A stretch of DNA of 64,000 nucleotides from Lysobacter sp. CFH 32150. Its GTDB lineage: Bacteria; Pseudomonadota; Gammaproteobacteria; Xanthomonadales; Xanthomonadaceae. The stretch is from NCBI RefSeq assembly GCF_022758295.1, contig NZ_JALDWJ010000003.1:356793-420792 (forward strand), in the 5' to 3' direction. Both the position numbers and the translations under genes were made by a program. The notes beneath the pieces were generated by a model, which did not search any database, was not told the origin of the DNA, and saw only the letters and a list, made by a program, of their open reading frames with translations. This document shows positions 53,286 through 63,500 of this stretch, in pieces. The number at the start of each line of letters is the position of its first letter. The stretch's first letter is position 1.

Positions 53286-53837
53286 ATGTATTCCCGCAGC
53301 AGCGAACCCGTCCGTTTCGAGCGCGATTGCGCCGTTGTCCTCGTCCCTCAAGGCGAGGAAGTGACCTTGCCTGCGGGCAGCATCGGCTACATCACCCAGG
53401 CGCTTGGCGGCAGCTACACCGTATTCGTCGAAGGCAACCTGTTCCGCGTCGCCGGTAAGGATGCAGATGCCATTGGCAAAGAACCGCTGGCACCGCTCGA
53501 GCTCGCCGCCGGCGCATCGGATGAGGCCGTCGAGCAACTGGTGTGGAAGCAGCTGCGCACCTGCTTCGACCCGGAGATCCCGATCAACGTCGTCGACCTC
53601 GGCCTGGTCTACGAAGCCAACGTGCGCATGCGCGACGACGGCCAGCGCGAGGTCGAGGTCAAGATGACCCTGACCGCCCCCGCGTGCGGCATGGGCGACA
53701 TCCTCGTCGACGATGTCCGCAGCAAGCTGGAATTGATCCCGACCGTGGCCGAGGCCGATGTCGAACTGGTGTTCGACCCGCCGTGGAACCGCTCGATGAT
53801 GTCCGAAGCCGCCAGGCTCGAGACCGGGATGCTCTGA
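53286..53837 (+). CDS. sufT: Fe-S cluster assembly protein SufT (MIP18/DUF59)
   Basis: 183 residues. N-terminal beta part (LVPQGEEVTLPAGSIGYITQALGGSYTVF) and C-terminal MIP18 domain (QLRTCFDPEIPINVVDLGLVYEANVRM, LTAPACGMGDILVDDVRSKLELI, VELVFDPPWNRSMMSEAARLETGM). The Cys in TAPACGM is the conserved one of the family. SufT helps deliver Fe-S clusters; here it stands alone, without other suf genes in view. Confidence 0.93.
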   Translation: MYSRSSEPVRFERDCAVVLVPQGEEVTLPAGSIGYITQALGGSYTVFVEGNLFRVAGKDADAIGKEPLAPLELAAGASDEAVEQLVWKQLRTCFDPEIPINVVDLGLVYEANVRMRDDGQREVEVKMTLTAPACGMGDILVDDVRSKLELIPTVAEADVELVFDPPWNRSMMSEAARLETGML

Positions 53838-53984
53838 GGGGCGGACCCTCGCGCGGCCGGCTGGAAAACCGGTCATTCAATCCAAGGGCATGCCGTGATT
53901 CTGTGACGAACGTCTCATTGAAGGCGATTACATTGCTGCGCCTGCAACATGTAAGTCGGGCGACAAACGGTTAGTTTTCTGTAC

Positions 53985-54015
53985 CGGACGGCATCCGCGA
54001 TGTTGTCCGTTTTTT
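53985..54015 (+). terminator. Rho-independent terminator / attenuator between sufT and the haem-type receptor
   Basis: 11-bp stem with two G-U pairs (53985-53995 with 53999-54009), 3-base loop CGC, then six T. It is 150 bp after the sufT stop and 110 bp before the TonB-receptor ATG, so it may end sufT transcripts or attenuate the receptor leader. The remainder of this 286-bp gap shows no gene. Confidence 0.75.
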
Positions 54016-54123
54016 GTTGTGAAACGCCGCGCGCCATGGAGGGCCCCAGCACCGCTGGTGGCGCACATTGCTTCTTTTGATCCGCGCATGCGGATGCTTG
54101 ATTGCTTTGTTTCGGGGAATCTG

Positions 54124-56292
54124 ATGTCCGTGAAGTCGCAGAACCGCGTGCGTTTGCTCGCGGCAGCCCTGGTGCAGTTCCTTGCAGCCGCGATGGCGAC
54201 CGCCCACGCTCAAGATGCCGCGGCTGTCGACGATCTGGCCCGGTGCAAAAGCGACACCACGATCAAATGCCTCGACCTGATCCAGGTCACCGCGACGCGG
54301 CGACCGGAATCCACGCTCGACGTGCCCGCTGCGACGACGATCGTCAGCGCCGAAGAGATGCGCAACGCCGCGCCGCAGACGGTGATGGACGCGTTGCACG
54401 GCGCCGTCGGCACCTTCGTGCAGCAGACCACGCCGGGGCAGGGCGTGGTGATCGTGCGCGGGCTGAAAGGTTCCGAAGTGCTGCATCTGGTCGACGGTTT
54501 CCGCCTCAACAACGCGATCTTCCGCAACGCGCCCAACCAGTACATCGCCCTGGTCGATTCGCAGGCGGTGGATCGCATCGAAGTGGTGCGCGGGCCGTCG
54601 AGCACGCTGTACGGCAGCGATGCGATGGGTGGCGTGGTGCAGATGCTCACCACGGAGCCGCACTTCGACGGCAATGAATGGCAGTACGACGGACGCCTGC
54701 GTTTCATGTTCGGGTCGGCAGACCGCATGCTGCTGAGCCGGGCCGAATTCGCCACCGGCCACGATGGCCTGGCGATCTCCGGCGGTGCGACCTACCAGGA
54801 CGTGGATGACCTGCGCGTCGGTGGCGGACCGCGATTGGGCCCAAGCGCGTTCACCGCGCATGGCGGCGATTTCAAGCTGCGTGCCGAGATCGCCGAAGGC
54901 CATGAACTCACGGCCAGCGCGCAATACATGAAGCAACCGCGCACGCCGCGTTACGACGCGCTGGTGCCTGGTTTCAGGCAAACACAGCCGGACAATGCAA
55001 CTTTCTTCTTCGAACCGCAGGAGCGCCGCTTCGCGCAGTTGCGCTGGCGCATCACCAAACCGAACGCGCTGTTCGACACGGGCGAACTGCATCTTGGCCG
55101 GCAGGACATCGTCGACGATCGCCGCACGCGCGCGCCGGGATCGAGCAACGAGGATCACGAACAGAACCGCGACGAATTGACCGGCGTCACCGGTCAATTC
55201 GGCAAGGCGATCGGTGAGTCGCACTACCTCAGCTATGGCTTCGAGATGTACCGCGACGAAGTGGCGTCCAACAGGACTCGCCTAAACCTCAATAGCGGCG
55301 TCGTCATCCCGCGTGCGCCACGCTTCCCCGATGGTTCGGCCATGGACACCGCAGGACTGTACGTGGGTGACGACTGGCGCATCGGCGATCGCCTGGATCT
55401 CAATTACGGCATTCGTTACAGCCGCTACGACATCGAACTGGCGTCCATGCCGGAGTTCGGCCTGGTCGGTGTGAGGCTCAAGCCGGACGATCTCACCGGC
55501 AATATCGGGCTTGCCGTCGAGTTGAGCGACAACCTGCGCTTCATCAGCAATGTCGGTCGTGGTTTCCGCGCGCCCAACATCTTCGACCTGGGTTTGCTTG
55601 GCGAACGGCCGGGCGGGCGTTTCAACGTCCCCAATCCGGGCCTGCAACCTGAAAGCGTGCTCAGCTTCGACGCCGGCTTCAAGTTCGGCAGCGAGCGGCT
55701 GGTAGGCGAGGTGATTGCATTCCGTTCGCAATACCGCGACAAGATCACCAGTGTCCTGACCGGTGCCGGGCAGACGGCCGATGGTGTGCCGTGCGCTACG
55801 CCTGGCGTGCCTTCTACCTGTCTGGCGGTAGTGGAAAGCCGCAACGTCACCGAACTCAATCTGTGGGGTATCGAAACGGGCGCGCGGTATTACATGGCGC
55901 AGCCGAAGCTGGAGCTCTACGCCACCGCCACCTATACCCGTGGGGACGAAGAGTTTGAAGGCGCGGAATACTCCGCAGATCGCATCCCACCGCTGTTCGG
56001 CAAGGTCGGGGCGCTGTGGCATGCGCGCGAGAACCTGAGTCTCGAGGCCTACACGCTGTACGCCACCAGGCAGGATCGCCTGAGCCCGCGCGATGCAATC
56101 GATCCGCGCATCAATCCGGACGGCACTGCCGGCTGGGCTACGTTGAACGCACGCGTCGGCTGGAAGGCCAACGAACACTTCGACCTGGCGTTGCGCATGG
56201 AAAACCTGTCCGACAAGCGCTATCGCGAACATGGCACCGGTCTCGACGAACCCGGTCGCAACTTCATCTTCAGCGCCGATTACCACTTCTGA
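54124..56292 (+). CDS. TonB-dependent outer-membrane receptor, haem/haemoglobin type
   Basis: 722 residues from ATG 54124 (cggggaat ribosome site). Signal peptide 1-29 (ends TAHAQ). TonB box DLIQVTATR; plug motifs TTIVSAEEMRNAAP and VVRGPSSTLYGSDAMGGVV; barrel with the FRAPNIFDLGLLGE motif, characteristic of the haem, haemoglobin and transferrin receptor group, and terminal FIFSADYHF. Ligand likely haem or an iron complex; not proved. An upstream extension to 54019 lacks a signal peptide and is rejected. Confidence 0.92.
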   Translation: MSVKSQNRVRLLAAALVQFLAAAMATAHAQDAAAVDDLARCKSDTTIKCLDLIQVTATRRPESTLDVPAATTIVSAEEMRNAAPQTVMDALHGAVGTFVQQTTPGQGVVIVRGLKGSEVLHLVDGFRLNNAIFRNAPNQYIALVDSQAVDRIEVVRGPSSTLYGSDAMGGVVQMLTTEPHFDGNEWQYDGRLRFMFGSADRMLLSRAEFATGHDGLAISGGATYQDVDDLRVGGGPRLGPSAFTAHGGDFKLRAEIAEGHELTASAQYMKQPRTPRYDALVPGFRQTQPDNATFFFEPQERRFAQLRWRITKPNALFDTGELHLGRQDIVDDRRTRAPGSSNEDHEQNRDELTGVTGQFGKAIGESHYLSYGFEMYRDEVASNRTRLNLNSGVVIPRAPRFPDGSAMDTAGLYVGDDWRIGDRLDLNYGIRYSRYDIELASMPEFGLVGVRLKPDDLTGNIGLAVELSDNLRFISNVGRGFRAPNIFDLGLLGERPGGRFNVPNPGLQPESVLSFDAGFKFGSERLVGEVIAFRSQYRDKITSVLTGAGQTADGVPCATPGVPSTCLAVVESRNVTELNLWGIETGARYYMAQPKLELYATATYTRGDEEFEGAEYSADRIPPLFGKVGALWHARENLSLEAYTLYATRQDRLSPRDAIDPRINPDGTAGWATLNARVGWKANEHFDLALRMENLSDKRYREHGTGLDEPGRNFIFSADYHF

Positions 56293-56514
56293 TCGACTGT
56301 GGACCTCTGGAGCCTATTCATGTCGCCGCCACTCGCCGTACGTCAGAGCACTGATGCGCTGCAAGGTGACAACGATCGACGTGGGCTGCAGAGTCCGCGC
56401 CCGGGAGCCGTTGCAGCAGGGGAGCTCGTCGACGGTCAACATGTTCGCCAGCGCGGAACGAGTACCGCGGCGAATCCATCGGCAACGCAACAGGCATGCC
56501 GCCGAGGGCAGGGG

Positions 56515-57366
56515 ATGGCGCGTTTTGTGTTCGTTGGAGCCGCCGTGCTGCTCTGCGCGTGTGCATGCACGCGTACACCGGAGGTTGGGGACGACACTGG
56601 CCGCAAGGCAGCCGTCATCGCCGAAGAAGCAGTGCCCGAGCCGAAGCGACAGAACCTCAGCGCGAAGCTTCCCGCCGGCCAACCGATCGTGATCGAGAAC
56701 CCTTACGGCAGTGTGTTCTTGCGCTTTGGGGGTTACGAACATGAAGTCGGCGTCCATTCGACCTTGCAGCAACCGCCGGGAGCAGCGGCGATCGAGTTCA
56801 AATCGGGTCAACAGGACGGCAATTATCTGATCGCGCCGCGTCTGCCAGAAGGCGTGACATTGGCCGAAGCGCAGCGTCTCGACCTCGTGGTGTACGTGCC
56901 CGAGAAGCATCCTGTCACCGTGCGCACCGAGCGGGGTGACATCGAAAGCCGCGGCGTGAAGAGCGATCTGGACCTGAAGACGGTCGCCGGCAACATCGCC
57001 GCGCGTGGTACCGAAGGCACCGTGCAAGCAGAAACCGGCGAAGGTTCGATCGAAACCGCTTTCGCCGAGACGGCGCGCCCAGGATCCAAGCAGCGCCTGG
57101 TCACCACCACCGGCAGCATCGTGATTGGTGTGACGGATCGACTTGACGCGATCGTGCGAATGGCGACCTCAGGCCAGTTCGCCACCGATTATTCGATCGA
57201 AGTAACGCGGCATCCGGGTGCGGAACCCAACAAGGACGCGCGCGCGATGATCGGCGCGCCGAAGGCTGAAATCGTGCTCGAAAGCCGCCGCGGCGAGATC
57301 CGGCTGCTGCGGCGCGCGGAATATCTACCGACGGACGAAACACCTCCTACGCCCCCTCCTCGCTGA
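56515..57366 (+). CDS. DUF4097-type lipoprotein
   Basis: 283 residues from ATG 56515. Lipoprotein-like N-terminus ARFVFVGAAVLLCACACTRTPE, likely lipidated on a Cys of CACAC. The body carries repeated short beta-turn units (VTVRTERGDIESRGVKSDLDLKTVAGNIAARGTEGTVQAETGEGSIETAF, then TTTGSIVIGV), the right-handed beta-helix pattern of DUF4097 adhesin-like domains. C-terminus ends in a Pro-Thr tract. A longer frame open to 56299 is not supported by any signal sequence. About 220 bp after the TonB receptor, possibly co-transcribed. Confidence 0.75.
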   Translation: MARFVFVGAAVLLCACACTRTPEVGDDTGRKAAVIAEEAVPEPKRQNLSAKLPAGQPIVIENPYGSVFLRFGGYEHEVGVHSTLQQPPGAAAIEFKSGQQDGNYLIAPRLPEGVTLAEAQRLDLVVYVPEKHPVTVRTERGDIESRGVKSDLDLKTVAGNIAARGTEGTVQAETGEGSIETAFAETARPGSKQRLVTTTGSIVIGVTDRLDAIVRMATSGQFATDYSIEVTRHPGAEPNKDARAMIGAPKAEIVLESRRGEIRLLRRAEYLPTDETPPTPPPR

Positions 57367-57474
57367 GCCGTACCAGCGCAACGACTGTTGTGCTTCGCCG
57401 ATGCGCTGAATCCGTCGCTGGATGGCGACGTGGTCGGCCGTTGCTGTATGTCACTCAATTCGAGGGATCGTTCG

Positions 57475-60342
57475 ATGAAACTTAAGACTTTCAAAGTCGC
57501 CGCGTTCGCGCTGCTGCTGTTGCCGTGCGCGGCCTTCGCCGCCAAACCGACCGAGAATCCCGGCCGCCCGCAACTGGGCGAACCGGTCACGCCACATAGC
57601 ATCAACGTCGATATCCGCAACCTGCCGGTGGTGCCACAGTGGAAGCCCGGCCAGGCGATTCGCGAAGCGCACAAGCGCCAGTACCACCCGCTCGGCAGGA
57701 TCCTGCCGCATGCACCGGCCGACAAGCCGACGGCGGCCGACCGCTTGTTCGAACTGCAGCAGATCTTCGATGAGAACGCGCCGGCCAGCGCACGAGCGCG
57801 TGCCAACAATGGCCACGTGAGCATCAACAACGGCAACACTGGCGTGAGCCCGGGCGACCCGGTGGTTGAGGTCGGTACCAGTCATGTCATGTACGGCGTG
57901 AATGGCAGCTCTGGCACCAGCTTCACCATCTACGACAAGGCCGGCACCAAGCTCGCCGGTCCGACCTCGTTCAAGTCGCTGGCTCCTGCAGGCAACGCCT
58001 GTGCGACCTCGATGAGCGACCCGATCATCTTGTTCGATCGTCTCGCCAACCGCTGGTTCATGCTCGAGATGGGCGGTACCAGTTCGAACCCCGCGCTGTG
58101 CACCTATGTCTCCAAGACCTCGAATCCGGTGACCGGTGGCTGGTGGTTCTATGGTTTCTCCACCCCGAGCGTGCCGGATTACCCGCATTGCGGTGTGTGG
58201 AACAACGCGTACGTCTGCGGCGACAACGAAGGCAACGCGCAGGTCTCGGTGTACGCCTTCGATCGCGAGAACATGCTCAACGGCGCCACCGCGCGTCCGG
58301 CGCAACGGTTTGCCAGCGTCAACAAGCTGGCCGGTTATGGCTTCCAGATCCTGACCCCGGCGACGTTCTACGGCTCCACCGCGCCACCTGCCGGCACCAA
58401 GCAGATCCTGGCCCGGCATAACGACGACGAAGCCCACGCCGGCGCCGGTGCCGACGGCACCAAGGACTTCATCGATCTTTACGAGATGACGATCGACTGG
58501 GTCACGCCGGCCAATAGCGGCATCACGGCGTTGCCGAAGATCAACATCACCGAGTTCAACAGCTGGTTCCGCAACTACTCGACCTTCGCCACGGTGCCGC
58601 AGCCGGGTTCCACCTCGCTGCTCGACCCAATCCGCGAAGTGCTGCTGAACCAGTTGAGCTATCGCAACTTCGGCACGCACCAGTCCATCGTCGGTACTTT
58701 CGCCACCAATCAGAACGCCGCGCGTACAGGTACGGTGGTCGATTCGGGCGTGCGCTGGTTCGAGTTGCGCAAGGTTGGTACCGGCGGCTGGACCTTGCAC
58801 CAGGAAGGTACGTTCAGCCCAGGCGACAGCAATACCCATCATTTGATGGGCACTGCTGCCATGGACAAGAACGGCAACATCGGCCTCGGTTACAACGTCA
58901 CCAAGACCAGCACGCCCACCGTGTTCGCCACGCTGCGTCACTCCGGCCGCAAGGCTGCCGATCCGGCGGGTGTGATGACCCTGACCGAGACCGACGACGC
59001 CGTCGGTAGCGCGGCGGAAACCTCCGGCCGCTGGGGCGATTACTACCAGATGACGGTGGACCCGGCCGACGACTGCACGTTCTGGCACGTGGGCATGTAT
59101 CGCCCGAGCGGCAGCTGGCAGACACGCATCACCGACTTCAAGTTCGATGACTGCACCACGGGCGCGACCTTCTCGGTCTCGGGCACCATCACCAACGGCT
59201 CCGGCGTCGGCATCGGCGGCGTCAACGTCAGCAATGGTTCGGTGAGCACCACCACCAACACCAGCGGCACCTACACGCTGACCAACCTTGCCAACGGCAC
59301 CTACACGATCACGCCTTCGTTGAGCGGCTACAGCTTCTCGCCGACCAACCGGAGCGTGACCGTCAACGGTGCCAACGTCACCGGCCAGAACTTCACCGGT
59401 ACGGCGACCAGCAATGCCAACCCGGTGGCGAACTTCACGTTCACCACGTCGAACCTGACGGCGACATTCACCGACAGCTCCACCGACAGCGACGGCACGA
59501 TTGCGTCGCGTAGCTGGAACTTCGGCGACAGCACCACCTCGACGACCACCAACCCGAGCCACACCTACGCTGCCGCGGGCACCTACAGCGTGGCGTTGAC
59601 GGTGACCGACAACGGCGGTGCGACCAACACGATCACCAAGTCGGTGACCGTCACGGCGCCTCCGGGCAACGTGCTGACCAACGGCGTGGCGGTGACGGGT
59701 CTGGCGGCGACGACCGGCAACTCGGTGAACTACACGATGGTGGTGCCGGCCGGTGCGACCAACCTGAAGTTCGTGATGAGCGGTGGCACCGGTGATGCCG
59801 ACATGTACGTGAAGTTCGGCAGCGCGCCGACCGACACCGTGTACGACTGCCGTCCGTATGCGAACGGCAATGCCGAAACCTGCACGATCACCAACATCCA
59901 GGCCGGCACCTACTACATCCGCCTGAAGGCCTACAGCAGCTTCAGCGGCGTCAGCCTGACCGGCAGCTACACCGAGCCGTGCACCAGCAATTGCGCACAG
60001 ACCTATAGCAACACTGCGGACTACAACATCCCGGACAACAACACGACCGGCATTTCGAGTCCGATCGCGGTGTCTGGCCGCACCGGCAATGCACCGACGA
60101 ACGCGTCGATCTCGGTCAACGTGGTGCATCCGTATGTCGGCGACCTGAAGCTGGACCTGATCGCGCCGGACGGCACGGTCTACAACCTGCGCAGCAACAC
60201 CGGTGGCAGTGCCGACAACATCGTCGAGACGTACACCAAGGACCTGTCGAGCGAAGCGCTCAACGGCACCTGGAACCTGCGTGCGGTGGACAACGCCGGT
60301 GCCGACGTCGGTTACATCAACAGCTGGAGCGTCACGTTCTAA
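57475..60342 (+). CDS. Large secreted multidomain protein ending in PKD, PPC and P domains, 1
   Basis: 955 residues from ATG 57475 (gagggatcg ribosome site). Signal peptide 1-23 (ends AAFAA). About 24-560 is a beta-rich domain with no peptidase motif visible (SDPIILFDRLANRWFMLEMGG, GRWGDYYQMTVDPADDCTFW). Then a carboxypeptidase-regulatory-like domain about 562-643 (ISGTITNGSGVGIGGVNVSNG), a PKD domain about 646-729 (FTDSSTDSDGTIASRSWNFGD), a bacterial pre-peptidase C-terminal (PPC) domain about 732-834, and a P/Homo-B domain about 840-955 ending SWSVTF. Such C-terminal domains usually belong to type II-secreted proteases, but no catalytic domain is seen here. Role unknown, possibly binding to surfaces or other proteins. 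Confidence 0.9.
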   Translation: MKLKTFKVAAFALLLLPCAAFAAKPTENPGRPQLGEPVTPHSINVDIRNLPVVPQWKPGQAIREAHKRQYHPLGRILPHAPADKPTAADRLFELQQIFDENAPASARARANNGHVSINNGNTGVSPGDPVVEVGTSHVMYGVNGSSGTSFTIYDKAGTKLAGPTSFKSLAPAGNACATSMSDPIILFDRLANRWFMLEMGGTSSNPALCTYVSKTSNPVTGGWWFYGFSTPSVPDYPHCGVWNNAYVCGDNEGNAQVSVYAFDRENMLNGATARPAQRFASVNKLAGYGFQILTPATFYGSTAPPAGTKQILARHNDDEAHAGAGADGTKDFIDLYEMTIDWVTPANSGITALPKINITEFNSWFRNYSTFATVPQPGSTSLLDPIREVLLNQLSYRNFGTHQSIVGTFATNQNAARTGTVVDSGVRWFELRKVGTGGWTLHQEGTFSPGDSNTHHLMGTAAMDKNGNIGLGYNVTKTSTPTVFATLRHSGRKAADPAGVMTLTETDDAVGSAAETSGRWGDYYQMTVDPADDCTFWHVGMYRPSGSWQTRITDFKFDDCTTGATFSVSGTITNGSGVGIGGVNVSNGSVSTTTNTSGTYTLTNLANGTYTITPSLSGYSFSPTNRSVTVNGANVTGQNFTGTATSNANPVANFTFTTSNLTATFTDSSTDSDGTIASRSWNFGDSTTSTTTNPSHTYAAAGTYSVALTVTDNGGATNTITKSVTVTAPPGNVLTNGVAVTGLAATTGNSVNYTMVVPAGATNLKFVMSGGTGDADMYVKFGSAPTDTVYDCRPYANGNAETCTITNIQAGTYYIRLKAYSSFSGVSLTGSYTEPCTSNCAQTYSNTADYNIPDNNTTGISSPIAVSGRTGNAPTNASISVNVVHPYVGDLKLDLIAPDGTVYNLRSNTGGSADNIVETYTKDLSSEALNGTWNLRAVDNAGADVGYINSWSVTF
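59467..60242 (+). repeat. 776-bp duplicated 3' segment, copy 1
   Basis: Aligns with 63225-64000 at a constant offset of 3758 bp, with a single substitution noticed (T at the GCTGCC site against C in the second copy). Encodes the end of the PKD domain, the PPC domain and most of the P domain. Confidence 0.92.
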
Positions 60343-60358
60343 GCATCAAGTTTTAAGT

Positions 60359-60389
60359 GTTATCCCGGCGGCACCGCCGCCGGGATAAC
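60359..60389 (+). terminator. 14-bp hairpin after the first large secreted protein
   Basis: Perfect 14-bp stem with loop ACC (60359-60372 with 60376-60389). No T-run. First of three inverted repeats in the 173-bp gap before the next gene; the others are a GCCGTGGCA/TGCCACGG pair and a 6-bp GCCGGA/TCCGGC hairpin near 60470. Confidence 0.55.
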
Positions 60390-60515
60390 AACCGTCGTTC
60401 GAGGGCCGTGGCAGCCGCTCGACGTCGGATGAGAGTCGCTAGTTGCCACGGATGTGCACCTTTGCGAGCCGGACTTTTATCCGGCCCGTCTTTCAAATAG
60501 ATCGGGGGAAACAAA

Positions 60516-63500
60516 ATGCGTAAGACAACCAGCCGCGCCTCTTGGGTAGGCGGTTTGCTATTGACCCTCGCCATGGGGGCGCCCTTCGTGAGCGTCGCCG
60601 GCGAGAAAGAGAAAGATGATCCGGGCGGACGTCGCCTGGCGATGTACGAGTGGTACACCGACGATTACTCGCAGCGCGGCAAGAAAGTCAAAAAGCACCA
60701 GAAGAAGGCGTTGTGGGCGCAGAAATACGAGCGCTTCATGCACGATGCCGCCAAGCGCGAGCGCCAGCGCTATCGCGCGTTGCTGCCGCAGAGCGGCACC
60801 TCGGCGACGATGATCGATTCGACCCAGGCGGTCAGCGCGGCGAACGACACCAGCTGGATCAACATCGGCCCGACCAAGGCCAACTACGCGACCAACGGCA
60901 GCACCTTGAACGTGACCGACACCGGCCGCGTACGGGCCATCGCCACCGATCCGGCCACACCCGCCACGATCTACGTCGCTTTCTCCGGTGGCGGCGTGTG
61001 GAAGTCGACTGACGGCGGCGCGTTCTGGAATGCCAAGACCGAGACCCTCGGTTCGCTGTCGGTCGGTACGCTCGAAATGGATCCGAACAACGCCAGCACC
61101 CTGTACCTGGGCCTGGGCGATCCGTTCGACGGCACCGGCATCGGCCTGGTCAAGTCCACCGACGGCGCCGACACCTGGAGCGATCCGGTGATCCTCGGCG
61201 ATTCGACCGAAATCCCGGACATCGAAATCGCACCGGGCAATTCCAACATCGTGCTCGTTGCGACCAACAAGGGCCTCTACCGCTCGACCAATGCCGGCGC
61301 CACCTTCACCAAGGTGACGATCGCCACCGGTCAGGCCGTGGACCCTTATGTCTGGACGCTGGCTTCGGGCGGCGGCACCAACTTCGTGCTCAGCCTCGAA
61401 GCGAACCCGGGTGCAGCGGCCACCGACGGCCAGATCTGGCGTTCGACCGATAGTGGTGCGACCTGGACCAAGGCCACGGGCGTCACCGATGCAGCCGGCA
61501 TCGGCCGCATCAGCCTCGCTTCGGCGCCGTCCAACCGCAACACGATGTACGCGATGGCGGCCAATACCGGCGACCTGGCGAACATCTTCAAGTCGACCAA
61601 CGGCGGCAGCAGCTGGACCGGCGTCGCCAAGAGCGGCACGACCTACAAGAGCTACACCAACACCAACACCGAATCGAGCAAGCTCAACACGTTGCTCGGC
61701 GGCCAGGGTTGGTACAACCATGCGATCGTCGTGGATCCCGCCAACGCCAACATCGCCTATTTCGGCGGTCAGTTGCTGCTGGCCAAGACCAGCGATGGCG
61801 GCACCACCTTCAAGCAGGTGAGCAACTGGCTTGCGCAGTTCAGCCTGCCGTACGTGCATGCCGACTTCCACGCTGCGCATTTCGCCAGCAACGGCACGCT
61901 CTACATCGGCACCGATGGCGGCATCTTCCGTTCGACGGACAACGCTACGACCTTCACCGACACGCTCAACGAAGGTATCGCGTCGCATCTGGTCTACCAG
62001 GTCGGCTCGTCGACCAATAACCGCAATGCGGTGATCGTCGGCCTGCAGGACAACGGTACACGCGTGCGTGTCAGCAACAGTAGCGTGTTCAACCAGGAGA
62101 TCGGTGGCGACGGCTTCGGCAGCGACGTCAACCAGTCGAATGCCAACCAGATGCTCGGCAGCCTGTACTACTCGCGCATCTACAAGAGCACCAACGGCGG
62201 CCTGGATTTCAGCTCCGCCTGTTCGGGCATCACCGAGTGCAACAACTCGTCCACCGCGCCGTTCATCACCCGTCTGTCGCGCTGGGCCGGCGATGCCACC
62301 GGCAACACGCTCTACACCTTCAGCAATACCAAGGTGTACAAGACCACCAACTACGCCGGTTCGTGGAGCGCGTTGAGCGTCAGTGGTTTGCCGACGAGCA
62401 GCTTCATCATCCGTAACGTGGGCGTGGCACCCAGCAGCAGCCTTGTCGTTGGCCTCGTGGCCAGCGCAGGTCGCGTGTACCTGACCACCAACGGCGGCAC
62501 CAGCTGGACTGCGGCAACGGCCCCGACCAACAACGGTTCGTCGCTGAGCTCGATCGCGTTCGACCAGACCGACCGCAACATCGTGTACGTCACTTCAGTG
62601 GCGCCTGATTCGACCAAGACCCATGTGTGGCGTTCGGCCGACTTCGGCGCGACCTGGTCGGCGATCGACAGCAGCGCGTCGGGCTTCCCGGCGGGTATTC
62701 CGGTGAACATGATCCGGATCGATCCGGTCACCAATACCACGCTCTACGCCGCCACGCATCTTGGCGTCTATCGCTCGACCGATAGCGGCGGTACCTGGGC
62801 CCGTTACGGCGCCGGCATGCCGCTGGTCAACGTCACCGACCTGTATGTGGCGGCGGATGATTCGCTGGTGCGCGCGGCGACCTTCGGGCGTGCAGTGTGG
62901 GAGTTGGTGCCTGGTGCCAATGCAGCCCCGGTCGCGAACTTCACATCGACCACGAGTGGTTTGACGGCGTCGTTCACCGACACCTCGACCGACAGCGATG
63001 GCACCATTGCATCGCGTTCGTGGAACTTCGGCGATAGCACCACCTCGACCACGACCAACCCGAGCCACACCTACGCGTCGGGCGGCACCTACACGGTGGC
63101 GTTGACCGTGACCGACAACGGCGGCGCGACCAACACGGTCAGCAAAACCGTCACGGTGACCGGCCCGGCGAATACGGCGCCGGTGGCGAACTTCAGTTTC
63201 ACCGCCAGCGACTTGACGGCCAACTTCACCGACAGCTCCACCGACAGCGACGGCACGATTGCGTCGCGTAGCTGGAACTTCGGCGACAGCACCACCTCGA
63301 CGACCACCAACCCGAGCCACACCTACGCCGCCGCGGGCACCTACAGCGTGGCGTTGACGGTGACCGACAACGGCGGTGCGACCAACACGATCACCAAGTC
63401 GGTGACCGTCACGGCGCCTCCGGGCAACGTGCTGACCAACGGCGTGGCGGTGACGGGTCTGGCGGCGACGACCGGCAACTCGGTGAACTACACGATGGTG

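Noticed and set aside
57451..60129. Long minus-strand open frame of 892 codons opposite the first large secreted protein gene
   Set aside because: Antisense shadow of a high-GC gene: composition is Arg/His/Gly/Ala/Val-rich, there is no signal peptide or domain, and the same shadow recurs at 62595-63887 because the DNA is duplicated.
59400..63415. Tandem PKD-coding repeats resembling an array
   Set aside because: They are in-frame protein domain repeats with long unequal spacing, not CRISPR repeats with short spacers.
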